Counted from the stretch's first letter, positions 6,131-13,680 are shown. The stretch is 13,895 nucleotides of DNA from JBECKR01 sp040235415 (GCA_040235415.1 JBECKR010000140.1:1-13895); one strand, 5' to 3'. A program made the numbers and translations. Notes: a model not told the origin generated them from the sequence alone.

Positions 6131-8325
6131 TATTTCCGGGGGTTGCGGCCGCCGGGGACCGGCTTGCCGATCCGGACGCGGCGGTCGCGGTCCATGGAGG
6201 TGCCGGTCGGCTCGACGCGGCCGGCGCGCGGCAGGGCGCAGACCGGGTCGCCGTCGTCGACGAACATCGACGGATCGAGCACCGGGCAGTCGTGGCCGCG
6301 CTGGTCGTGCGCGACCCGGATCCACGCCGTCCCCTGCGCGACGTTGCCGGAGTCGTCGGCCACGTCGATCGTGATGGTGTACACCCGGTCGGTCTTGATG
6401 GTGCCGGCGCGCTCGGCGCGGACGCACAGCGCGCCGTCGTTGAACACCGCGTCGTGCAGCGTGTTGCCGTCGCCGCGCTCGTTGTCCGGCTGGTTGCTCT
6501 GGACGTCGGCGATGCGGATGTCGAGCGAGTCGTCGCAGACGTCGGTCGCGTCCACCAGGATGTCCTGCCCGAGGTCGAACCGTACGTACTTGTGGTTCCC
6601 CGGCCACAGGCAGTCGACCGGGATGTCGATGGTGTGGATCACCGGTGGCGTCGTGTCCTGGACCGTGATGGTGGTGCCGTCGGTGCCGGTGAACCCGCGG
6701 TCGTCGTCGAGCGTCAACGTGATGTCGTGCTCGCCGAGCGGCAGGAAGACGTCGGCGGTCTGGCCTTCGGCGGTGCCGAACGAATTACTCCACGTGAACG
6801 TCGTCGCCGCCTCGGTCTCCGGCGCGAACGTCGAGTTCCCGCCGTCGAGCGTCACGGTCGAGCCGCCGGTCTCGCTGCACTCCTCGACGCGGTCCGGACC
6901 CGCCGCCGCGACCGGCAGCACCGCGTCCGCGCGATTCCCCGAGGTGTCCTCGGCCGAGACGATGGCGTGGACGATCGACTCCGGTCCCGCGGGCGCGATC
7001 GAGCCCGTGTAGTCGGTGGTTCCGGTGAAGTCGCCCGAGACGTAGTCCATGAGGGCCGTCGGAGCCGCCACGAGGTCGATCGCCGAGCGCAGCCGCACCG
7101 CGCCGAGACCCGAGGTCGCGTCCGAGACGCCGGTCGCGATCGCGACGCCGTCGTCGTCGCGCGTCGTCGTCGCGGACTCGATCGCGGGCGCCGTCGTGTC
7201 GACCACGAACGGGTGAACGTCCTCGGAGAGCACTTCGGTCGTGTCCTGATCGACGATGCGCACGGTCGCCGTCCCACGGAACCCTTCGGGGAGCCCGTCC
7301 GGGAAGGTCGCGGTCAGCAGGCCGCGGTCGAACGACTCGGGCGAGAGCGTGACGTCCGTGCCCGCCTCCGGGTCGTGCGTCAGGATGTCGGCGAGCGGGG
7401 TGTCGAGGTTGTCGGACCATTCGAGCTCGACCTGGACGTTGCGATCGGCGTCCGAGCCGAAGCTCGCCGGCCCCCACATCGTCGAGGCGGTCTCGACCGT
7501 GCCCGTCGCCTGCAGCGGCGCGTGCCGCCACTCGGTCGCGAGCGTGCCCCAGTCCGCGGGCGGGGCCGCGGCGAGGAACGCGTCGACGCCGTTCGGGCAG
7601 ACGACGGCGGCGACGTCCATGCCGAACGCGGTCAGCGCGTCGAGCTGCAGCCCGTCGCCGGCGGCCACGCGATCGAGGACCTCGGCCGGCAACAGCGTCT
7701 CGAGGCCGTCCCCGATGTCGGCCAGAAGGTAGTCGTAGGCCAGTACGAGCGTCCCGGGGCCGTCCATCGTGGCCTCGGGGACGGTGACGCGGTCGCCGTC
7801 GGACGTCACCGGCGGCGCCGTCGGGCACTCCGGCGCGCCCGTGCGGAGCGCGTCGGTGCTGAGCGCGAGCGTCGGCGCGTGATCGTAGCTCGCGGTGCAC
7901 TCCGGAGCGGCCGCGTCCGGCGTGAACGCGTACCCCTGGATCGGCCGCACCGTACCGTCGAAGAACAGCGCGGAACACAGCGCGAGGTCGAGCGCCGGGC
8001 CGTCGTTGCTGAGGAGCGCGATGACCCGCAGACGGCGGTCGGCCGCCGGCACGTCGATGGCATCGACGGCGAGATTGATCGTCACCGTGAGGTCGCCGGA
8101 CGCGAGCGCCGGGAGGGCGGACGTGCCGCGGCTCGCCGGAAGCTCGGGCGCCGGCGCCGCGGTCTCGGTCACGGTCGTCGCCGTCCGCGGCGCGGTGCGG
8201 TCGGTCGAGCGGACGGTGTCGCGTCGTGCCGCGGCCGCGCCGGGCGCCGCGAGGACCGCGACCGCGACCGCGATCGCTACGGCCCGAACGGACTCGTGGA
8301 AGAGCGGTCGGTAAGAATGACTCAT
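6130..8325 (-). CDS. Secreted Ig/PKD-type multidomain protein of unknown function
   Basis: A 731-aa protein. A signal peptide is clear: a short basic start, an Ala/Val-rich core at about 13-30 and AAA cleavage near 33. Residues 35-75 are a Thr/Pro/Ala-rich linker. Residues 76-270 form a region I do not recognise, with scattered cysteines. From about 295 there are beta-sandwich modules: one ending VVDTTAPAIESA (375-385), one with EDTSGNRADAVLPV (459-472), and a PKD-like domain (about 475-556, VTLDGGNST to TITVQDTTPPV). The last part (about 560-680) is an Ig/HYR-like domain with LCVRAERAG, RVYTITIDVADDSGN and VAHDQRGHDCP, seen in many secreted proteins. The C-terminus is a basic tail with no anchor or sorting motif that I recognise. 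The ATG at 8325 is chosen because AAGGGGG lies 6 nt upstream and the signal peptide follows; the longer open frame upstream is not protein-like. A role in adhesion or surface binding is possible. Confidence 0.85.
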   Translation of the reverse strand: MSHSYRPLFHESVRAVAIAVAVAVLAAPGAAAARRDTVRSTDRTAPRTATTVTETAAPAPELPASRGTSALPALASGDLTVTINLAVDAIDVPAADRRLRVIALLSNDGPALDLALCSALFFDGTVRPIQGYAFTPDAAAPECTASYDHAPTLALSTDALRTGAPECPTAPPVTSDGDRVTVPEATMDGPGTLVLAYDYLLADIGDGLETLLPAEVLDRVAAGDGLQLDALTAFGMDVAAVVCPNGVDAFLAAAPPADWGTLATEWRHAPLQATGTVETASTMWGPASFGSDADRNVQVELEWSDNLDTPLADILTHDPEAGTDVTLSPESFDRGLLTATFPDGLPEGFRGTATVRIVDQDTTEVLSEDVHPFVVDTTAPAIESATTTRDDDGVAIATGVSDATSGLGAVRLRSAIDLVAAPTALMDYVSGDFTGTTDYTGSIAPAGPESIVHAIVSAEDTSGNRADAVLPVAAAGPDRVEECSETGGSTVTLDGGNSTFAPETEAATTFTWSNSFGTAEGQTADVFLPLGEHDITLTLDDDRGFTGTDGTTITVQDTTPPVIHTIDIPVDCLWPGNHKYVRFDLGQDILVDATDVCDDSLDIRIADVQSNQPDNERGDGNTLHDAVFNDGALCVRAERAGTIKTDRVYTITIDVADDSGNVAQGTAWIRVAHDQRGHDCPVLDPSMFVDDGDPVCALPRAGRVEPTGTSMDRDRRVRIGKPVPGGRNPRK

Positions 8326-8330
8326 CTCGG

Positions 8331-8337
8331 ACCCCCT
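8331..8337 (-). promoter_or_regulatory. Ribosome binding site of the secreted Ig/PKD protein
   Basis: On the minus strand AAGGGGG (8337-8331, within TTAAGGGGGTCCGAG) is followed by 6 nt and the ATG at 8325. It decides the start at the signal peptide rather than at upstream in-frame codons. Confidence 0.6.
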
Positions 8338-8387
8338 TAAAACACTACGAATTTCAAACAAAACGCGCCTTTCTCGACTCGCGGGCG

Positions 8388-8407
8388 CGGGTCGTCCGCA
8401 AGACCCG
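8388..8407. other. Small inverted repeat in the divergent spacer 8326-8545
   Basis: The 220-bp spacer between the secreted protein and the NnrU-family gene is visibly richer in A/T than its surroundings, especially 8335-8375. Within it CGGGTC (8388-8393) and GACCCG (8402-8407) form a 6-bp stem with an 8-nt loop. It would lie in the leader of the minus-strand gene if the promoter is further upstream. No riboswitch, small gene or clear -35/-10 pair was recognised in this spacer. Confidence 0.3.
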
Positions 8408-8530
8408 ATTTCTCGAATCGAAGGGTACGCATTCGCACCCCCGATTTCCCCTGGAACTGATACCAAAACGTAGCATGTCGCTCCGCATTGCCGTCGCCGA
8501 TCCCACAGGCGGTTCCGTGACGATCCGTCG

Positions 8531-8536
8531 TATGCT
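8531..8536 (+). promoter_or_regulatory. Possible -10 element (TATGCT) for the NnrU-family gene, near-leaderless
   Basis: TATGCT ends 9 nt before the ATG at 8546, and no Shine-Dalgarno sequence lies between. Use of this box would give a leaderless mRNA. No good -35 is seen 16-18 bp upstream. Confidence 0.3.
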
Positions 8537-8545
8537 CGTTTCGTA

Positions 8546-9238
8546 ATGCAAACCGAATACCGGCTCCTGCTGTGGTGGCTGCTGTTCGCCGCGACGCACG
8601 TCCTCGGGTCGAGCGTTCCCGTCCGCACGCGACTGCTGCGCCGGCTCGGGCTGCGCGGCTTCAAGGCGGCCTACTCGCTGGTGGCGCTCGCGACGTTCGT
8701 GCCGCTGGTCACGACCTACTGGCACGACCGCCACGCCGGCGCGGTGCTGTTCGACCCGCCGCGCGCGATGCGGCACGTCACCGAGGTCCTGATGCTGTTC
8801 GCGGTGCTGTTCCTCGTGCTGGCGTTCGCGAGCCCCAACCCGGGAACCACCTCCGCGGAGATGTCCGGCCGCCGCGCCAACGAGCCTCGCGGGATCCACC
8901 GCGTCACGCGGCACCCGATGAACACCGCGTTCGCGCTGTTCGGGCTCGCGCACGTGGCGTCCAACCCGACCGTCGGAGACTGGATCTTCTTCGGCGGATT
9001 CGTGGTCTACGCCGTCGCGAGCGCGTGGCACCAGGACCGCCGCCTGCTCGCGAGCGGCCCGCCGGAGTACCGCGAGTTCCACGCCGCGACGTCGTTCCTG
9101 CCGCTCGGCGCGGTCCTCGCCGGACGCCAGCGGATCGCGTGGCGCGAGTTCCCGCCCGTCGCGGTGCTCGTCGCGGTGCTGCTGTTCGTCGCGCTGCGGC
9201 TCGTCCATCCGCTGTGGATCGGCGGATTCGCGAGCTGA
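8546..9238 (+). CDS. NnrU family integral membrane protein
   Basis: A 230-aa inner-membrane protein with about five or six hydrophobic segments (approximately 7-25, 42-58, 79-96, 126-140, 144-162, 203-220). The family core is the cytoplasmic/TM block RGIHRVTRHPMNTAFALFGLAHVASN at 115-140, followed by GDWIFFGG (144-151) and a WHQDRRLLAS helix. This layout resembles the isoprenylcysteine methyltransferase-like methyltransferase fold, where RHP contributes to cofactor binding. NnrU was first described near nitrite/nitric oxide reductase genes, but most members, including this one, have no denitrification genes beside them, so the function is unknown. The ATG has no Shine-Dalgarno sequence; the first TM segment begins right after it. 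The gene converges on the hydrolase gene with only 13 nt between stop codons. Confidence 0.85.
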   Translation: MQTEYRLLLWWLLFAATHVLGSSVPVRTRLLRRLGLRGFKAAYSLVALATFVPLVTTYWHDRHAGAVLFDPPRAMRHVTEVLMLFAVLFLVLAFASPNPGTTSAEMSGRRANEPRGIHRVTRHPMNTAFALFGLAHVASNPTVGDWIFFGGFVVYAVASAWHQDRRLLASGPPEYREFHAATSFLPLGAVLAGRQRIAWREFPPVAVLVAVLLFVALRLVHPLWIGGFAS

Positions 9239-9251
9239 GCGGCGGCGCCCG

Positions 9252-10220
9252 TCAGTTGGCGGCCGGCACGACCCCCAGGAACTGCAGCACGGCGGCGCGG
9301 AACGCCGCCGGCTCCTCGACCGGAGCGAAGTGCCCGCTCTCCGGGAACACCACGAACCGCGCGTCGGGGATGCCGTCCGCGAGCTCCCGCACCCGCGCGC
9401 TCGGCAGCATGTCGTGCGCGCCCGCCACGACGAGACAGCGCGCCCGGATCCCCGCGAGCTTCGGCCGCTCGTCGAACGTCGGGTTCTCCGAACCCGCGTG
9501 CGACCAATGCGCCCAGCTGAACTCCGCGTCGCCGAACATCTCCGCGACCTTCGCGCGGCCGCGCTCCGGGTCGGCGAACAGCGCGGGGAAGTACGTCTCG
9601 ACGAGGAACCGCGTGAGGCGCTCGTCGCGATCGGCGGACGTCAGCGCCCGGTCCGACAGCTCCTTGCGGATGTTCCCGAACGCCGCGAACAGGTCCGGGT
9701 GCTCGCTCCCGAGGCGCTTCATGTCGTTCTCGTCGAACGAAGCGACCCCGTGGACGAAGATCGCGGCCGTCACGGCGTCGGGGTGGTCCGCGGCGTAGTC
9801 GATCAGGTTCATCGCACCGTTCGACCACCCGATGACGGCGACCCGCTCGAGCCCGAGCCGGCGGCGCAGCGCGTCGAGATCCGCGCGGACCGCCGCCATG
9901 CCGAGGTCGTCGTCGCTCCGCGCCGGGTCCGATCCGCCCATGCCCCGGGGGTCGAAGTACACGAGCGTGAGGTTGCGCTCGAGGCCGCCGAACACGCCCC
10001 GCAGCCCCTCGACCGTGATCCCCCACGAGTTCGGCAGCACCATCAGCGCCGGTCCCTTGCCGTGGACCTCGTAGTGCACCCGGACGCCGTTCAGCTCCGC
10101 CGAGAACGCCCCGTTCTCGAGCCCGGGCGCCGTCGTCCCGGGAGGCTCGGGCGCAGCGCCGCCGCCGCAACCGACCGCGAGCAGCAGCGCCGCCACGACC
10201 GCCACCGTCCGTGCCGCCAT
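9252..10220 (-). CDS. Alpha/beta-hydrolase lipoprotein
   Basis: A 322-aa protein. The N-terminus is a lipoprotein signal with lipobox AVGC (Cys18); Gly-Gly after the Cys, with no Asp at +2, would suit the outer membrane by the E. coli rule. The mature part is an alpha/beta hydrolase. DPRGMGGSDP (90-99) follows strand 4, the nucleophile elbow is GWSNG with Ser133 (131-135), the acid is probably Asp270 in AGAHD, and the base is His297 in SGHF. The usual HG oxyanion motif is replaced by PNSWG (63-67). It resembles proline-iminopeptidase/ester hydrolase-type enzymes, but the substrate cannot be assigned. The start at 10220 is chosen because GGAGGA lies 7 nt upstream and the lipobox signal follows; the longer open frame to 10970 is a shadow of the next gene. 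It is divergent from the peroxiredoxin-like operon. Confidence 0.88.
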   Translation of the reverse strand: MAARTVAVVAALLLAVGCGGGAAPEPPGTTAPGLENGAFSAELNGVRVHYEVHGKGPALMVLPNSWGITVEGLRGVFGGLERNLTLVYFDPRGMGGSDPARSDDDLGMAAVRADLDALRRRLGLERVAVIGWSNGAMNLIDYAADHPDAVTAAIFVHGVASFDENDMKRLGSEHPDLFAAFGNIRKELSDRALTSADRDERLTRFLVETYFPALFADPERGRAKVAEMFGDAEFSWAHWSHAGSENPTFDERPKLAGIRARCLVVAGAHDMLPSARVRELADGIPDARFVVFPESGHFAPVEEPAAFRAAVLQFLGVVPAAN

Positions 10221-10252
10221 CGTCGCGTCCTCCGCTCCCCTCTCGGCACCCG

Positions 10253-10261
10253 ACGCTAGCA
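10253..10261 (-). promoter_or_regulatory. Extended -10 promoter candidate for the hydrolase gene
   Basis: On the minus strand TGC-TAGCGT (10261-10253) fits an extended -10 (TGn then TAnnnT). It would give a leader of about 25 nt containing the GGAGGA ribosome site. No clear -35 is seen. Confidence 0.35.
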
Positions 10262-10283
10262 CAGACCGCGCGGCGCGCTCGGG

Positions 10284-10289
10284 TAGAAT
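10284..10289 (+). promoter_or_regulatory. -10 candidate (TAGAAT) for the peroxiredoxin-like/ABC operon
   Basis: TAGAAT lies 36 nt before the ATG at 10326, leaving a leader of about 30 nt with AAGGAG at 10316-10321. It is back to back with the hydrolase promoter candidate, about 25 bp away, so one regulator could act on both. The -35 region is not recognisable. Confidence 0.4.
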
Positions 10290-10315
10290 CTCAGGACCGC
10301 CGCCCGCCTGCGGCG

Positions 10316-10321
10316 AAGGAG
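10316..10321 (+). promoter_or_regulatory. Ribosome binding site of the peroxiredoxin-like gene
   Basis: AAGGAG is followed by 4 nt and the ATG at 10326. The spacing is slightly short but favours this start over the in-frame ATG at 10347, which has no such site. Confidence 0.5.
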
Positions 10322-10325
10322 CCGG

Positions 10326-11162
10326 ATGCCCCACCCCCTCTCGCTCATGAGCGACCGCCCGAGCCGCAACCCCGCGGTCTGGCTCGGCCCCCTGCTGACG
10401 GTCGCGGGCGTCGCGACCTACCCGACCGTGCTGGCGCGGTTCGCGGCGGTTCGCGACGTGCCGTGGGTCAGCGTCCCGGCGGTCGTCCTCGGGGTCGCGG
10501 TGTCGCTGTACGGCGCGATCCGGAGCTTCGAGCGCGGGGTGGGCGTCGGCCGGCGCGTCCTCGCGGTCGCGTTGACGCTGGCCGCCGGAGCGCTCGCGGC
10601 ACGATTCCTCTACGACACCCTCGTCGCGTCGTACCGCCTTCCGGAGCCGACGGCCGAGACGATCGAGCTCCGCGACGCGCCGGACTTCACGCTGCGGGCT
10701 TCGACCGGCGGGGTGCTGCGCCTCAGCGACCTGCGCGGCCGGCCGGTGCTGCTGCTGTTCTTCCGGGGGGCGTGGTCGCCGTACTGCCGCAGCGAGCTCA
10801 GCGACGTGCAGTCGGAGCTCCCGCGCCTGAGGAAGCGAGGAGTCCTCGTCCTCGCCATCAGCGTCGATCCGCTGGAGACCTGCCGCCGGGTCGCGGAGCG
10901 GCTCGGCCTCGATTTCCCCGTTCTGTCCGATCCGGAAGGGAGGGTCGTCGCGGCCTACGGCCTGCTGCACCGCGGCGGCGGTCCCGGTGGGAGCGACGTC
11001 GCGCGGCCGGCCGCGATCTTCGTCGCACCCGACGGCCGGATCGCGTGGAGCGCGATGACGCGGAACTGGCGCGTGCGGCTGCGCGCCGACCGCATCGTCG
11101 AGACGATCGACCGTCTGGGGAGCGCCGCCGCGGAGCGGGAACCGGGGGAGACGACGCCGTGA
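10326..11162 (+). CDS. Membrane-anchored peroxiredoxin-like (AhpC/TSA, redoxin) protein
   Basis: A 278-aa protein. Three hydrophobic segments (about 17-37, 47-65, 77-98), with basic loops before TM1 and between TM2 and TM3, predict an N-in topology that places the C-terminal domain in the periplasm. Residues 112-260 are a thioredoxin-fold AhpC/TSA domain: APDFTL (118-123), LRGRPVLLLFFRGAWSPYC (136-154), ISVDPLE, FPVLSDPEGRVVAAYGL (197-212) and RPAAIFVAPDGRI (227-239), with the conserved Arg227. Cys154 sits in Ser-Pro-Tyr-Cys, which fits the peroxiredoxin (T/S)xxC pattern. Relatives usually carry WCPYC, so the first Cys of that pair is missing here. Cys186 is the only other cysteine in the domain. 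It probably reduces peroxides or disulfides at the membrane. Its stop overlaps the ABC ATPase start by GTGA, so translation is likely coupled. Confidence 0.85.
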   Translation: MPHPLSLMSDRPSRNPAVWLGPLLTVAGVATYPTVLARFAAVRDVPWVSVPAVVLGVAVSLYGAIRSFERGVGVGRRVLAVALTLAAGALAARFLYDTLVASYRLPEPTAETIELRDAPDFTLRASTGGVLRLSDLRGRPVLLLFFRGAWSPYCRSELSDVQSELPRLRKRGVLVLAISVDPLETCRRVAERLGLDFPVLSDPEGRVVAAYGLLHRGGGPGGSDVARPAAIFVAPDGRIAWSAMTRNWRVRLRADRIVETIDRLGSAAAEREPGETTP

Positions 11163-11905
11163 TCGAGGTCGAGGGGCTGGTCAAGACGTACGGGGCGTTC
11201 CGCGCGGTCGACGGGCTCACGCTCGCGGTCGGCCGCGGCGAGATCGTCGGTCTCGTCGGCCCGAACGGCGCCGGCAAGACGACGACGCTGCGCTGCCTGA
11301 CCGGCATCGTGCCGCCGACCGCGGGACGCGTGCGGATCGCGGGACACGATCTCGCGAGCGACGGCGTCGAGGCCAAGCGTCGTCTCGCGTTCGTCCCCGA
11401 CGAGCCGCGGCTCTTCGACCACCTCACGGTCGCCGATCACCTGACGCTGGTGGCGAGGCTGTACGGTGTCGCCGACGGGCGGGATCGCGCCGGCGCGCTC
11501 CTGTCGGAGCTCGACCTCGGCGACCGCCGCGACGCGTTCCCGGGCGAGCTCTCGCGCGGCATGAAGCAGAAGCTGCTGTTCGCGATGGCGCTGCTGCACC
11601 GTCCGGAGGTGCTGGTCCTGGACGAGCCGCTGACCGGCCTCGACCCCGGGGCGATGCGCCGCATGAAGGACCGCGTCCGCCGCGCCGCGGACGACGGGGT
11701 CGCGGTGCTGCTGTCGTCCCACATGCTGCACCTCGTCGAGGAGCTGTGCGGGCGGATCGTCATCGTCGCGCGCGGCCGCAAGGTGCTCGAGGGGACGCTC
11801 GACGACATCCGGGCCGGGCTCGGCGGCCCCGACGGCCTCGCGGGCCGCGAGAACCTCGAGGCGATCTTCCTGCGCGCGACCGAGAGCCCCGGCGGATCCT
11901 CGTGA
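11159..11905 (+). CDS. ABC transporter ATP-binding protein (exporter type)
   Basis: A 248-aa cytoplasmic ATPase that powers the adjacent membrane protein. Walker A GPNGAGKT is at 34-41, the signature LSRGM (in place of LSGGQ) at 131-135, Walker B VLVLDEP at 151-157, the D-loop TGLDP at 159-163 and the switch His188 in LLSSHML. The Q-loop region reads VPDEPRLFDHLTV, with Asp/Glu where Gln is common, a pattern seen in the CcmA/EcsA-like ABC-2 exporter ATPases. The start is the GTG at 11159, overlapping the TGA of the upstream gene (GTGA) and preceded by GGGGGAG; IEVEGLVKTYG, the canonical first strand, follows at once. Its own stop overlaps the permease start in the same GTGA manner. The cargo is unknown. 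Confidence 0.95.
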   Translation: MIEVEGLVKTYGAFRAVDGLTLAVGRGEIVGLVGPNGAGKTTTLRCLTGIVPPTAGRVRIAGHDLASDGVEAKRRLAFVPDEPRLFDHLTVADHLTLVARLYGVADGRDRAGALLSELDLGDRRDAFPGELSRGMKQKLLFAMALLHRPEVLVLDEPLTGLDPGAMRRMKDRVRRAADDGVAVLLSSHMLHLVEELCGRIVIVARGRKVLEGTLDDIRAGLGGPDGLAGRENLEAIFLRATESPGGSS

Positions 11906-13677
11906 GCGGCGCGCTCGTCGGCCTCGTGGCCGCGTCAGCCCGCGGGCGGGTCCGCAAGCTCGTGCGGCAGCTGCGCCGCCCCAAGCAGCTGATCGGCGCC
12001 GTCATCGGGCTGGCCTGGATGTCGCTGTGGATCACGCACTGGTTCCGCGGGACCGGCGCGGGCGCGTACGTCTTCGCCGACTGGCGCTCGCAGGTGCCGC
12101 GGTCCGCGGATGCCGGAGCCGGCCTGCTCTTCGCGCTCGTCTTCGGGCTCGCGGTGTCGATCGCGTGGCTCGTGCCGTTCGGCGGGCTCGGTCTGCCGCT
12201 CAGAGAGTCCGAGCTGCACGTCCTGCTCCCGGCTCCGATCGGGCGCCGCGACCTGATCCGGTTCGCGCTCCTGAAGGCGCAGCCGCCGCTGCTGCTCTCG
12301 GTCGCGCTGCTCTCCCTTTTGGGCGGATCCGGGCGACCGCTCGACCAGGTGCTGTCGTTCGTCGCCGTCTGGATCGCGATGACCGCGTGGGACCTGCTGC
12401 TCAAAGCCCGCGGACTGTTCCTCGTCCGCCAGCGCGAGCTCTCCCGCCGCGCGGCGCGTTTGCGCCGCGGCGCGCTCACGATCGGCATCGTGGGGTTCTG
12501 GGCCGCGATCGCGATCGTGCTGCGCCCGCACGTCGCGGCGGCGGTCGCCGCGCTCGAGGGCGGTGCCGACCCGAGGGCCGCGATCGCCGCGGCGCTGTCC
12601 CGCCTGGGCGGCGACGTCGCGCTCGGTGTGCTGCTCGCCCCGTTCCGCACCGCCACCGCTGGCCTGCTCGCGACCTCGGGAAGCGGGTTCGCGCTCGCGA
12701 CCGCAGCCGGGCTCGGGGCGATCGTCGTCGCGGAGGAGCTCACGGTCCGCTCTCGGGCCCGCTTCGAGGAGAGCGCGCTCGCCCGCGCCGCCGAGACCGC
12801 GGCGAGCCCGACGCGGCGCTTCTCCAGGATGTCCGCGCGCACCCGCCGGAGGATGCCGTTCGAGTTGCGGGCGGACGGCGAGCCGGCGCTCGCGGTGCTG
12901 TGGAAGAACCTCGCGCGCGTCTCCCGGACGCCGATCCGGCGCTGGCTCGCGCTGCTGGCGATCGCGCTCGTCGCGGCGGCGGCGGTCGCGGCGACCACGC
13001 CCGTCGCGGGCGCCGTCCTCACGGCGGTCGGCGCCGTGCTCGTGTTCTGGGCGCCGTTCGGCAGCGTCGCGCTGCGCAACGACCTCCGGACCGATCTCAT
13101 GCACGTCGAGGCGCTCCGGACCTGGCCGGTGCGCGGCGACCGCCTGATGCTCGCCGAGACGCTGTCCCCGACGGTGTTCGGCGGGATCGCCGGAACCTCC
13201 GGGGCCGCGCTGGTCGCCCTGGCCGCGATCGCGTCGGGCGCCGCCGACGCGGAGCTGTTCGGCACGCGCGGCGTGCTCGCGATCGTGCTCGGCCTCCTCG
13301 GCGGGCTTCCGGTGCTGTGGGGGGTCGCGGCGCTCGCCTCCGCGATCCTGAACCTCGGAGCCGTGACGTTCCCCTCGTGGTTTCCGCTCGGGCCCTCTCC
13401 GGCGCACGGCCTCGCCGCGACCGGACAGCGCCTGGTGGTCGGGTTCGCGCTGTTCTTCGGGCAGATGCTCGGCCTCCTCCCCGGGATCGCGCTCGTCGGA
13501 CTCGCGGCGCTTGCACAGTGGCTCCTCGGCGTCGCGTGGAGCGCCTGGGTGCTGCCGTTCTGGGGGTTCCTGGTGACGGCCGTGCTCGCGACCGAGGTCG
13601 TGTTGCTGTCCCGGATCGCGGGACAGGTCTGGGAACGGCTCGATCCGTCGCAGGAGATCCTGGAGACCGGGCGCTGA
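11902..13677 (+). CDS. ABC exporter-type membrane protein (putative ABC exporter / ABC-2-like)
   Basis: A 591-aa polytopic inner-membrane protein. Hydrophobic stretches cluster in three groups: residues about 30-100, 125-170 and 190-290. A basic cytoplasmic loop at about 295-340 is rich in Arg and Ala, and more segments run from about 345 to the end. Short motifs such as FGGLGLPLRESELHVLLPAPIGRRDLIRFALLK near 95-125 resemble large exporter permeases of the ABC_export/ABC-2 type, where LPAP and the following Arg-rich turn are characteristic. The start is the GTG at 11902, overlapping the ATPase stop; the open frame continues upstream in the ATPase region only as a shadow. It should pair with the ATPase at 11159 as the transmembrane subunit. 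The substrate is unknown. It ends 3 nt before the stop of a convergent minus-strand gene. Confidence 0.85.
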   Translation: MSGALVGLVAASARGRVRKLVRQLRRPKQLIGAVIGLAWMSLWITHWFRGTGAGAYVFADWRSQVPRSADAGAGLLFALVFGLAVSIAWLVPFGGLGLPLRESELHVLLPAPIGRRDLIRFALLKAQPPLLLSVALLSLLGGSGRPLDQVLSFVAVWIAMTAWDLLLKARGLFLVRQRELSRRAARLRRGALTIGIVGFWAAIAIVLRPHVAAAVAALEGGADPRAAIAAALSRLGGDVALGVLLAPFRTATAGLLATSGSGFALATAAGLGAIVVAEELTVRSRARFEESALARAAETAASPTRRFSRMSARTRRRMPFELRADGEPALAVLWKNLARVSRTPIRRWLALLAIALVAAAAVAATTPVAGAVLTAVGAVLVFWAPFGSVALRNDLRTDLMHVEALRTWPVRGDRLMLAETLSPTVFGGIAGTSGAALVALAAIASGAADAELFGTRGVLAIVLGLLGGLPVLWGVAALASAILNLGAVTFPSWFPLGPSPAHGLAATGQRLVVGFALFFGQMLGLLPGIALVGLAALAQWLLGVAWSAWVLPFWGFLVTAVLATEVVLLSRIAGQVWERLDPSQEILETGR

Positions 13678-13680
13678 GCC

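Noticed and set aside
6073..8340. Plus-strand open frame of about 755 codons opposite the secreted Ig/PKD gene
   Set aside because: The composition (Arg, Val, Gly, Asp runs) is typical of antisense frames in GC-rich DNA. There is no ribosome site or domain, and the opposite strand has a signal peptide and recognisable domains.
5220..8530. ACGATCCGTCG occurs in both divergent spacers (5220-5230 and 8520-8530)
   Set aside because: Ten of its bases also occur within the permease coding region near 13643. The word fits the local codon composition, and two copies are not enough to argue for a shared operator.
8472..8536. AGCAT and ATGCT as a spaced inverted repeat upstream of the NnrU-family gene
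   Set aside because: Only 5 bp with about 55 bp between the arms; expected by chance.
10211..11158. In-frame upstream extension of the ABC ATPase
   Set aside because: The extension is Arg/Pro-rich and overlaps the peroxiredoxin-like gene in another frame; the true ATPase starts at the GTG overlapping that gene's stop.
11760..13407. Two long minus-strand open frames (about 490-500 codons) opposite the permease
   Set aside because: Ser/Arg/Ala- and Arg/Glu-rich antisense translations without domains; the plus-strand permease has clear membrane segments and operon overlaps.
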